Positions 1-5,166 of a DNA stretch of 6,712 nt are shown in pieces. Every line of letters starts with the position of its first letter. Positions within the stretch are counted from its first letter, which is position 1. Source of the stretch: Acholeplasmatales bacterium. Lineage in GTDB: Bacteria; Bacillota_I; Bacilli_A; Izemoplasmatales; Hujiaoplasmataceae. The stretch lies in the NCBI GenBank assembly GCA_003477305.1, contig DMTN01000034.1, forward strand, positions 1-6,712, in the 5' to 3' direction. A model generated the notes under the pieces. The model saw nothing but the letters and a program-made list of their open reading frames with translations, ran no database searches and was not told where the DNA came from. A program made the translations under genes and the position numbers.

Positions 1-2
1 CC

Positions 3-398
3 ACGACGGTGTGGGTCATCTCGGCCGGACTCCTGATTTGTTTATGGTTTCTCGTCGTCTTTGCGCTCGACGGCGGAAACGCCTTCGTCGCCGGCGCCGC
101 GGTCGCTTCGGCGGCCTTGCTTGTCGTCTATCTTTCGTATTTCTTCCCGATGCTCGCGGTGTTTGAGGCAAAGCGGTGGGGCGGGATGCTGAAGAACGCC
201 TTTCTGATGGCGGCCGCGCATCCCGTCTCGTCGATGCTTGTCCTCGGCGGGCTCGCCGTCCCGATCGTCCTGTTCGGACTGTGGTACGGTACGATTCTGT
301 TCTCGATCGCCCTTTATGCGGCGATCGAGTCCTTTCATCTCGGCAGACTCTTCGCCCCGTTCGTCCGGACCTTCGTTCCCGACGACCCGGTCGATTGA
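3..398 (+). CDS. DUF624 (YesL-like) membrane protein, 3' part only
   Basis: This is the C-terminal 131 residues of an integral membrane protein whose start lies left of the window; the frame is open to the first bases. The visible part has about four hydrophobic segments: VWVISAGLLICLWFLVVFAL, then AGAAVASAALLVVYLSYFFP, then two more after the LKNAFLMAAAHP segment. The order 'YFFPMLAVFE...LKNAFLMAAAHP' followed by two helices is the pattern I associate with the DUF624/YesL family (about 200 aa, near carbohydrate-uptake genes in Bacillota; biochemical role unknown). GTG at 9 could act as a start, but that would leave a protein shorter than the family, so truncation by the window edge is more likely. 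It ends 19 nt before the SGNH hydrolase gene and probably shares its transcript. The family call rests on pattern recognition only. Confidence 0.75.
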   Translation, partial: TTVWVISAGLLICLWFLVVFALDGGNAFVAGAAVASAALLVVYLSYFFPMLAVFEAKRWGGMLKNAFLMAAAHPVSSMLVLGGLAVPIVLFGLWYGTILFSIALYAAIESFHLGRLFAPFVRTFVPDDPVD

Positions 399-417
399 TT
401 TCGAAAGGATGGGTTCG

Positions 418-1152
418 ATGTACGATCTCCTCGTCATCATCATCGGTGTGCTTGGCACCGCGCTGACGCTCGCGCTTTTTGGTTATTTTACGTATGCCTT
501 CGGCAAGAAGAAGGGCTATGCGATCGGTCACGCCAAAGGCGCGATCGACTTTCTCGACATGATCATCGTCGCCGGGTTTGCGGAGAAAGTGAAATCATTC
601 CGCAAGCTGAATGCACGCGCGCAAAAAGGCGGGATCGTCTTCGTCGGCGATTCGATCACGCAGGACTATAACGTCTCGGAGTACTTTCCCGGGCGGCTCG
701 TCTACAATCGCGGAATCGGCGGCGATACGACCGTCGGTCTTCTGAAGCGGCTCGACGAGAGCGTCTTCGACCTCGCGCCGAAAACGGTCGTCCTGCTCAT
801 CGGGACGAACGATCTGGCGCTCCTCGTGACGACGCCGGAAGAAGTGGCATCGCGGATCGAAACGATCGTGAAGACGATCCAAGCGAAGATGCCTGAAACC
901 AAGATCATTCTTCAGGCGGTGTATCCCGTGAATGCCCATGTTGATCCAGGGACGGTCGGGAAACGGAAGAACGAAGACATCCGTACGATCAATTCCCTGA
1001 TGAAACAGATTCACGGAGTGACATTCCTCGATTGTACGGATGCGATCGCGGATGCGGAAGGCAATTTCGACCGCAGATATACCGTCGAGGGGCTTCATAT
1101 GAATCAAGACGGATACGCGCTCATCACCCAACGGATCGATCCGCTGCTTTGA
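418..1152 (+). CDS. Membrane-anchored SGNH/GDSL hydrolase
   Basis: This 244-aa protein has an N-terminal membrane helix (about residues 3-28), a KKK-containing turn and a linker, then an SGNH hydrolase domain from about residue 70 to the end. Block I is IVFVGDSIT with nucleophile Ser79; block II is RGIGGDTT (Gly101/102); block III is IGTND with Asn131; block V is EGLHMNQDGY with His227. These are the four SGNH catalytic and oxyanion residues. The usual Asp three residues before the His is Glu224 here. The family hydrolyses ester, thioester or acetyl groups of lipids and sugars; the substrate cannot be read from sequence. The basic cluster after the helix suggests a cytoplasmic catalytic domain, but orientation is uncertain. 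ATG 418 is preferred over ATG 409 because the GAAAGGA at 403-409 sits 8 nt upstream of 418 and overlaps 409. It is the last gene of its transcript and is followed directly by a terminator. Confidence 0.92.
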   Translation: MYDLLVIIIGVLGTALTLALFGYFTYAFGKKKGYAIGHAKGAIDFLDMIIVAGFAEKVKSFRKLNARAQKGGIVFVGDSITQDYNVSEYFPGRLVYNRGIGGDTTVGLLKRLDESVFDLAPKTVVLLIGTNDLALLVTTPEEVASRIETIVKTIQAKMPETKIILQAVYPVNAHVDPGTVGKRKNEDIRTINSLMKQIHGVTFLDCTDAIADAEGNFDRRYTVEGLHMNQDGYALITQRIDPLL

Positions 1153-1165
1153 TGGGAAACCGATG

Positions 1166-1190
1166 ACCTGCCGATGGCAGGTTTTTTCTT
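1166..1190 (+). terminator. Intrinsic terminator after the SGNH hydrolase
   Basis: ACCTGCC (1166-1172) pairs perfectly with GGCAGGT (1176-1182) around a GAT loop, followed by six T (1182-1187). It starts 14 nt after the hydrolase stop codon and closes the DUF624-SGNH transcript. Confidence 0.93.
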
Positions 1191-1197
1191 GATTGGG

Positions 1198-1226
1198 TTG
1201 GCAATTCGATGAAATGCGGCTGTAAT
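1198..1226 (+). promoter_or_regulatory. Predicted sigma-A promoter upstream of the 1265 small ORF
   Basis: TTGGCA (1198-1203, 5/6 match to TTGACA) is separated by exactly 17 nt from TGTAAT (1221-1226, 5/6 match to TATAAT). Transcription would start near 1233, just after the previous terminator. It could drive a short RNA or peptide gene, or the long leader of the lipoprotein gene at 1586. Confidence 0.55.
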
Positions 1227-1264
1227 CAAATTGAAATTGAGAATAGCCACAGAAGAGGAGCGAG

Positions 1265-1336
1265 ATGAACTATATCCATCGCCATATCGCCGATTCGCCC
1301 TTCGCCCCACGGCGATGCGAGGGCTTGTTGATGTGA
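1265..1336 (+). CDS. Possible 23-codon leader peptide or small protein
   Basis: An ATG at 1265 opens a 23-codon frame ending in TGA at 1334-1336. The predicted peptide begins MNYIHRHIADSP and ends RRCEGLLM. Support comes from position, not from homology: a GAAGAGGAG Shine-Dalgarno-like tract at 1252-1260 lies 4 nt upstream, a good promoter lies at 1198-1226, and a perfect 8-bp hairpin follows at 1354-1373. The peptide has no signal sequence, no membrane segment and no run of a single amino acid that would mark a classic amino-acid attenuator; it has two His and three Arg. It could be a leader peptide for the lipoprotein gene, a short independent gene, or a chance ORF in a structured RNA. I do not recognise it. 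Confidence 0.3.
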   Translation: MNYIHRHIADSPFAPRRCEGLLM

Positions 1337-1353
1337 TCCATATTCAATCGATG

Positions 1354-1376
1354 GGCATGCGATTCCGCATGCCTTT
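1354..1376 (+). terminator. Terminator-like or attenuator hairpin in the 1191-1585 leader
   Basis: GGCATGCG (1354-1361) and CGCATGCC (1366-1373) form a perfect 8-bp stem with an ATTC loop. The trailing TTTCTACTTT is a poor U-tract, so termination may be partial. It follows the small ORF by 17 nt and lies about 210 nt before the lipoprotein start. Confidence 0.5.
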
Positions 1377-1382
1377 CTACTT

Positions 1383-1411
1383 TCCTCAAGATCGCATGCA
1401 ATGAGGATTTT
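1383..1411 (+). terminator. Second weak terminator-like hairpin in the same leader
   Basis: TCCTCA (1383-1388) pairs with TGAGGA (1402-1407) around a 13-nt loop and is followed by TTTT (1408-1411). The loop holds a third copy of GCATGC, the self-complementary core of the stem at 1354-1373, so the two hairpins could exchange partners. The six-pair stem is modest and could be chance. Confidence 0.3.
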
Positions 1412-1480
1412 CTCGAATTCGGGATGGTCTCCCACGACAATCATTGTTCAAGAGAATCTGTTTGATTTTTCGATATCCCG

Positions 1481-1509
1481 TTGCATCTTGTCACCGAAAG
1501 CGATAACAT
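1481..1509 (+). promoter_or_regulatory. Weak candidate promoter for the lipoprotein gene
   Basis: TTGCAT (1481-1486, 3/6) and TAACAT (1504-1509, 4/6) are spaced by 17 nt, about 75 nt before the GTG start at 1586. It is the best pair I found close to the gene, but the match is poor; the gene may instead be read from the promoter at 1198-1226. Confidence 0.25.
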
Positions 1510-1585
1510 AGAGGCGAAAGGATTTGCCATTCAGCCTTGGAGAAAGAATCTACCGGCATGTTTGCGAAGTGAGGGGGTGAATTCC

Positions 1586-2911
1586 GTGAAAAAGCTCGTT
1601 TTGCTGTTGCTGCTATCCATGATATGCGTTCTTGGCGGATGCGTTGATCGCGACGTCACTTCCACTTTGACAACGGCCCAGACAACTGTCCCGACGACGA
1701 TTCCGATCGAATACCTCGAATCGCAGGAAGAACTGCTTGCGCTGTTCGCTGCCTATCAAGCGAACTTCGGAACCTTCGCCTACTCCTCGCCCGAGGCCCA
1801 GGCGACGCTTCCGGATTCTTCCGATCAGGTGTTTTCAGGCGAGGGGATCAATATCGATCGCGATGTCCTCCCGGACCAACCCGATCCCGAAAACCTTCGC
1901 ATGACACCCAACTACAAAAAGATCTTTGCCGCGGGAATCACTTTGTCCCAGGCGTATAACGTCGTCTCATCCTGTTCCGCATACGTTGAAAACACCTTCT
2001 GCACCCTCGTCGCAGGCGAATTGGAGCATCACATCCGGGTTCACTATCTCGGCGAAACCCTGACGATCGACTGGTACACCTTCGAACAGGATGCGAATTC
2101 CGAATTGCCTTTCCAGAGTGTCACGGCTTATCGGATCGTCTTCGACCGGATCGATGGAAAACTCCGTGTGGAACTGGTCAGAGATGATCGCAGGATCACG
2201 GAGGATGAACACCTCCATCACCGTTGGTATGACCGTTTCGAGGCGGACGGCGGGTGTTTGAACATCGCCCTCGACATGATGCGGGATGAAGAGAAGTATT
2301 ACCATTCATACGATGTTGCGGCGGGCGAGTACTATTGGTTCCAATCGACGCGTTTTTTCGGGACGGAGATGAGTTACACCGATTTAGCTTCCGGCGTGAC
2401 GATCGTCGGTAACTACGGTCTGGATGATGCGATGACTTCCTTGTCCTTGTCATTCGGGTACCGGCAGACCGTGTTCAGTTTCACCGAATGGTTCACCTCG
2501 GAACCGCATCAGGCACGACTCGGCTGGAATCTCTATCGCGTGTCCGGGTGGGATCAGGCAGTACTTTACACGAGCGAATCCGACCGGATCCTGGCGGAAG
2601 GCGTCTGGGTCCTGGAGGACGCTTGGATCAAAATCGACCTCGATCCGGCGGATCCGATCGCGATGGCGTATCTGATGCTTCCGGTCGCCGACATCGACGA
2701 AGCCGTGGTCGACTTGTCCGCATACGGCCTCGGATTCGACGCGATTTCGTCCGAAACCTTGATGTGGAATGTGATGGATGGGCCGACGGCCCTTCTGAAT
2801 GCAAAGAACCGCCACGGTCTTTCATTCGACGACGCGACCGACCAGGCGACGCTGTTGGCGCTGTTTCCCTTCGATGTGGACGAGGCGTTCATCGAAAGTC
2901 TCTGGAGGTAA
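1586..2911 (+). CDS. Unrecognised lipoprotein, about 441 aa
   Basis: This is a predicted surface lipoprotein. The first 19 residues are a type II signal peptide: basic MKK, a leucine-rich core, then the lipobox LGGC with Cys19 as the lipidated residue. A Thr/Ser-rich linker (about residues 24-40) follows, then about 400 residues of acidic, aromatic-rich sequence without cysteine repeats, membrane helices or a motif I know. A segment near residues 200-320 has alternating hydrophobic and aromatic residues that suggest beta-sheet. GTG 1586 is chosen because it places the signal peptide at the N-terminus and lies 8 nt after GAGGGGG (1571-1577). In-frame GTG 1577 overlaps that site, and starts further upstream (TTG 1481) would bury the signal peptide. 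It stands alone, with a long leader before it and a strong terminator after. Such orphan lipoproteins with Thr-rich linkers are common in Acholeplasma/Izemoplasma relatives. Function unknown. Confidence 0.88.
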   Translation: MKKLVLLLLLSMICVLGGCVDRDVTSTLTTAQTTVPTTIPIEYLESQEELLALFAAYQANFGTFAYSSPEAQATLPDSSDQVFSGEGINIDRDVLPDQPDPENLRMTPNYKKIFAAGITLSQAYNVVSSCSAYVENTFCTLVAGELEHHIRVHYLGETLTIDWYTFEQDANSELPFQSVTAYRIVFDRIDGKLRVELVRDDRRITEDEHLHHRWYDRFEADGGCLNIALDMMRDEEKYYHSYDVAAGEYYWFQSTRFFGTEMSYTDLASGVTIVGNYGLDDAMTSLSLSFGYRQTVFSFTEWFTSEPHQARLGWNLYRVSGWDQAVLYTSESDRILAEGVWVLEDAWIKIDLDPADPIAMAYLMLPVADIDEAVVDLSAYGLGFDAISSETLMWNVMDGPTALLNAKNRHGLSFDDATDQATLLALFPFDVDEAFIESLWR

Positions 2912-2982
2912 GGAAACAAATCAATTGCGATGGATCTGTCTTGATGATCAAGATCGGATATCAATGACTGAATCTTTGAATG

Positions 2983-3027
2983 CAAACGTCGATCACTTGA
3001 TAGCGAAGTGATCGACGTTTGTTTCTT
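2983..3027 (+). terminator. Strong intrinsic terminator after the lipoprotein gene
   Basis: CAAACGTCGATCACTT (2983-2998) and AAGTGATCGACGTTTG (3006-3021) form a perfect 16-bp stem with a GATAGCG loop, followed by TTTCTT. The stem is unusually long, and the T-tract is short and interrupted. The 71 nt between the stop codon and the stem also contain a small TCTTGA/TCAAGA hairpin (2939-2953). Confidence 0.85.
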
Positions 3028-3160
3028 CGATCTGCGATAACGAAGTTGTCGAAACCGAACGTACCTGAACGCAAGTCACTTCAGCGCACTTGTTGCTTCG
3101 CATGACAATCCTTCGATAAGGGACGGAATGATCCCGTTCTTCCGATATCGTCGTCAAAAT

Positions 3161-3188
3161 GAAGAGAGGACAACCCTTCTCTTTTTTT
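3161..3188 (+). terminator. Terminator insulating the padR promoter
   Basis: AAGAGAGG (3162-3169) pairs with CTTCTCTT (3176-3183), with one G-T pair and a 6-nt loop, followed by a run of seven T (3182-3188). No gene is visible between this and the lipoprotein terminator, so it may be a back-up stop or the end of a small RNA encoded in 3028-3160. The stretch 3028-3160 holds no convincing ORF and no promoter that I can see. Confidence 0.75.
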
Positions 3189-3198
3189 AATATGTGTA

Positions 3199-3227
3199 TT
3201 GACAAGCAATATTCAGTAGTATACAAT
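3199..3227 (+). promoter_or_regulatory. Near-consensus sigma-A promoter of the padR operon
   Basis: A perfect TTGACA (3199-3204) is followed after exactly 17 nt by TACAAT (3222-3227, 5/6). The expected transcription start is near 3234, giving a leader of about 45 nt before the ATG at 3280. Such a strong promoter fits an operon that is held down by a repressor. Confidence 0.9.
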
Positions 3228-3240
3228 GTATAGTAGTTAA
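3212..3240 (+). promoter_or_regulatory. Candidate PadR operator overlapping the -10 box
   Basis: TAGTATACAATGTATAGTA (3217-3235) is an inverted repeat centred on A3226 with 7 of 8 paired positions in the arms and an AAT centre. Extended to 3212-3240, 10 of 13 positions pair. It covers the -10 element and the likely start site, where a bound dimer would block RNA polymerase. PadR proteins commonly repress their own operons through such sites; the assignment to this PadR is an inference from proximity. Confidence 0.65.
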
Positions 3241-3279
3241 CGATAGACACAATCCTGAACCGACCACGAGGTGGAAACG

Positions 3280-3591
3280 ATGAACATTCAATATAAGAAA
3301 GGCGTGATCGAGTTGTGCGTCCTGTCGATGCTGGCGAAGGAAGACCGCTACGGGTATGACATTTCCGAGACGATCTCCCAAAAAATCGACATTTCCGACG
3401 GCACGGTCTATCCGATCCTGCGCAAGTTGAAAGGCGACGGACTGGTCACGACCTATGTCCGGGAAACGAGCGGCGGTCCGCCGCGGATCTATTACCGGAT
3501 GACGGATCTCGGCAGGAAACTCTACCGGTCCGACCGGGGCGAATGGCTGGATTTCGTGGAGACGGTCAAAATGATGCTGGAGGCAGAATAA
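3280..3591 (+). CDS. PadR-family transcriptional regulator
   Basis: This is a 103-aa winged-helix DNA-binding protein of the short PadR class. The N-terminal IQYKKGVIELCVLSML and YGYDI segments, the recognition helix GTVYPILRKL (residues 41-50), and the beta wing with SGGPPRIYYRMTDLG (about 64-78) are all diagnostic. The C-terminal part is a single short helix (about 86-102) for dimerisation, typical of PadR proteins paired with DUF1700. It probably represses its own operon through the palindrome at 3212-3240; the inducing signal is unknown. ATG 3280 is chosen because GAGGTGG at 3268-3274 lies 5 nt upstream; the in-frame GTG at 3271 falls inside that site. Its stop codon is one base from the next ATG, so the two genes are co-transcribed and probably co-translated. 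Confidence 0.95.
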   Translation: MNIQYKKGVIELCVLSMLAKEDRYGYDISETISQKIDISDGTVYPILRKLKGDGLVTTYVRETSGGPPRIYYRMTDLGRKLYRSDRGEWLDFVETVKMMLEAE

Positions 3592-3592
3592 C

Positions 3593-4309
3593 ATGAAACG
3601 AAATGAATTCATCGTCATCTTGACGAAACGACTGAATGAACAGAACGTCGGCGACATTGACGAGATCATCGCCGAGTATGAGGCTCACTTTGCCTATAAA
3701 CTCGCCGACGGTTATACGGAAGAAGAGATTGCGATCAAACTCGGCGATCCTGACGAACTCGCCTGTCAGTTCGTCGCGGTCGAACGGCCGAAGAAGCATG
3801 ACATCGGCCGCGGTCTTCTCGTCACCGGCCTGGTTTTCGCCGATTTCTTCACCGGATTGTTCTTCATCCTGCTTGCGGCTTGGACCATGGTCATAATCGG
3901 CTTCGCGTTCGCGTCCGCGGCCATCGGCGTCGCCTATCTGATCGAACTCAACCCGTATGGAATCTTGCCCCCGATGCCGTATTGGGTCGGTGCGGTGTTC
4001 GCCGCCTCGCTGCTCGCACTGGCCGTCCTGTCGCTTGCCGGAAGTCTTTATTTCGGACTCTATGTCAAACAACTTCTGAAGGCGTACGGACGGTTCCACC
4101 ACAACCGCCTCGCCGTTTCCGCGGGAAAGCCCGTCCTTCCGTCGCTACGGGCTTATCCGAAGCTCAAGCCACGGGAAAACCGGCTGTTCCGGAAAGTCGT
4201 CCTCGGTTCGCTCACGATCTTCGCGCTTTGCTTTGTTTTGGGCTACATCGTCGCAAGCATCACCGCAGGCACTCCCGGGTTCTGGCACGCCTGGAACTGG
4301 TTCGTCTGA
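3593..4309 (+). CDS. DUF1700 (HAAS domain) membrane protein
   Basis: This 238-aa protein has the two-part build of the DUF1700 family. Residues 1-65 form a soluble helical HAAS-type domain (MKRNEFIVILTKRL, then DIDEIIAEYEAHF and a GYTEEEIAIKLGDPDELA motif); the helices pack into a small bundle thought to sense or bind partners. Residues 73-222 hold about four membrane helices (roughly 75-95, 97-117, 131-157 and 202-222). DUF1700 genes are the standard partner of short PadR regulators in Bacillota, often described in the context of envelope stress or antimicrobial-peptide response; the molecular role is not established. A GGAGG at 3579-3583, inside the end of padR, sits 9 nt before the ATG. 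The following gene begins 12 nt after its stop codon. Confidence 0.93.
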   Translation: MKRNEFIVILTKRLNEQNVGDIDEIIAEYEAHFAYKLADGYTEEEIAIKLGDPDELACQFVAVERPKKHDIGRGLLVTGLVFADFFTGLFFILLAAWTMVIIGFAFASAAIGVAYLIELNPYGILPPMPYWVGAVFAASLLALAVLSLAGSLYFGLYVKQLLKAYGRFHHNRLAVSAGKPVLPSLRAYPKLKPRENRLFRKVVLGSLTIFALCFVLGYIVASITAGTPGFWHAWNWFV

Positions 4310-4320
4310 TCGGTCCGGAG

Positions 4321-5058
4321 ATGCTCGCGCTGAACGTTTTTTCGCTCCTCGTCTTTCTCGCGTTGAACCATCTCGCCGGTAGCGTATCGCGCCTCGATGA
4401 AAAAACGAGAACGATGATCCTGCGGTCGCTATTGGCGATCCTGCTTGCCTTCAACATCGTCAAATACGTGTTTCCCCCGCTCTGGGGCGGCATCTGGCGG
4501 ATGCCGGTCGAGTTTTCCACGGTCGCCTACTTCGTCGTTCCGCTGCTCTATCTTTCCGGATCGAAGCGGGGGAAAACGTGGGCTGCCTATGCAGGGATCC
4601 TCGCCGGTTTCTTCTACTATATGACGATGATCGTCGCCGGCGGCCGGATCTATGCGGAATACACCCCCGCGAACATCTATCTTTCGTTCTTTTGCCACGG
4701 ATCGTTGTATTTCTTCGGGCTGACCCGTCTGAAGACCGAGATATTCCTCCGTGACGGCAAGCCGACCCTCTATGTCGGGATGGGGATGGTCCTCTTGAAC
4801 GCGATCGTGTCTCGTCCGCTCGCCAACCCGGACGGAAGGCTCTTCATCTACGAACTGCTCGACGGCATCCATGCCAGAAGCATGATGTCCGCGAGTACAT
4901 GGCAGACGTGGTCATGGGTGTATTACATCACGTTGATCCTCCTCGTCCTTTGGTCCTTCCGACTGTTCTACCGCCTGAACGTTCTATTCCTCCAAAAAGC
5001 CACGCAAGCCGTTCCTGCATGTCGGAACGTGCACGCGAACCGCCTGTCGAACGCCTGA
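4321..5058 (+). CDS. Multi-pass membrane protein, possibly YwaF/TMEM164-like
   Basis: This 245-aa protein has about six to seven hydrophobic helices (roughly residues 2-18, 35-52, 63-79, 88-107, 119-135, 149-165 and 198-217), with a basic tail. The layout, with FPPLWGGIWRMPVEFS at the start of helix three and YLSFFCHGSLYFFGL in helix five, resembles the YwaF/TMEM164 family, in which the matching segments are an LPxHxC-like motif and a SHG motif. The first motif lacks its Cys and His here, so the resemblance is tentative and an acyltransferase activity should not be assumed. ATG 4321 is the first start after the DUF1700 stop at 4309; a GGAG (4317-4320) abuts it with no spacer, so translation may depend on coupling with the upstream gene. 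ATG 4414 is a less likely alternative that would remove helix one. It is the last gene of the padR operon and lacks a clear terminator. Confidence 0.85.
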   Translation: MLALNVFSLLVFLALNHLAGSVSRLDEKTRTMILRSLLAILLAFNIVKYVFPPLWGGIWRMPVEFSTVAYFVVPLLYLSGSKRGKTWAAYAGILAGFFYYMTMIVAGGRIYAEYTPANIYLSFFCHGSLYFFGLTRLKTEIFLRDGKPTLYVGMGMVLLNAIVSRPLANPDGRLFIYELLDGIHARSMMSASTWQTWSWVYYITLILLVLWSFRLFYRLNVLFLQKATQAVPACRNVHANRLSNA

Positions 5059-5073
5059 GGTGTCGATCAAGTT

Positions 5074-5087
5074 TTTTGTATACAAAA
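5074..5087. promoter_or_regulatory. Perfect 14-bp AT-rich palindrome
   Basis: TTTTGTATACAAAA is a perfect inverted repeat lying 16 nt after the stop of the membrane-protein gene and about 18 nt upstream of the -35 region of the next promoter. It contains the hexamer GTATAC, which also occurs in the padR-promoter palindrome (3219-3224). It could be an operator or activator site. The T-run before it (5072-5077) lacks the GC stem of a normal terminator. Confidence 0.4.
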
Positions 5088-5104
5088 CAGCTGCGATTCA
5101 AACG

Positions 5105-5133
5105 TGTTGGTTTGGTCTGTTCTGTAGTATAAT
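5105..5133 (+). promoter_or_regulatory. Promoter of the 214-aa membrane protein gene
   Basis: A perfect -10 box TATAAT lies at 5128-5133. The -35 region is weak: TGTTGG (5105-5110) at 17 nt, or TTGGTT (5107-5112) at 15 nt. There is no TGn extension. A weak -35 fits a promoter that needs an activator. Transcription would start near 5140, about 27 nt before the ATG. Confidence 0.6.
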
Positions 5134-5166
5134 GAATCCAAAGTCATATGCATCCTCGGGGGAACC

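Noticed and set aside
238..417. Upstream start of the SGNH hydrolase overlapping the DUF624 gene
   Set aside because: The extra residues are Ser/Arg-rich shadow sequence; the ribosome-binding site at 403-409 and the N-terminal helix support ATG 418.
16..531. Minus-strand Arg-rich ORF opposite the DUF624 and SGNH genes
   Set aside because: Extreme Arg content and position opposite two well-supported genes mark it as a shadow frame.
1226..1444. Minus-strand 72-codon ORF in the 1191-1585 spacer
   Set aside because: There is no good ribosome-binding site or promoter; it is antisense to the structured leader and its peptide looks like translated hairpin sequence.
2993..3250. Minus-strand 85-codon ORF from GTG 3250
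   Set aside because: It runs through two plus-strand terminators and the padR promoter, its start has no properly spaced ribosome-binding site, and the peptide resembles no family.
3880..4320. Long upstream extension of the third operon gene, overlapping DUF1700 in another frame
   Set aside because: The extension is Arg/Pro-rich, lacks membrane character and is the usual open shadow frame of GC-rich coding DNA; the membrane protein begins naturally at 4321.
5057..5077. Terminator at the end of the padR operon, suggested by the TTTTTT run
   Set aside because: I could not build more than a 4-bp GC stem directly before the T-run, so I do not call it; read-through into the next gene is possible.
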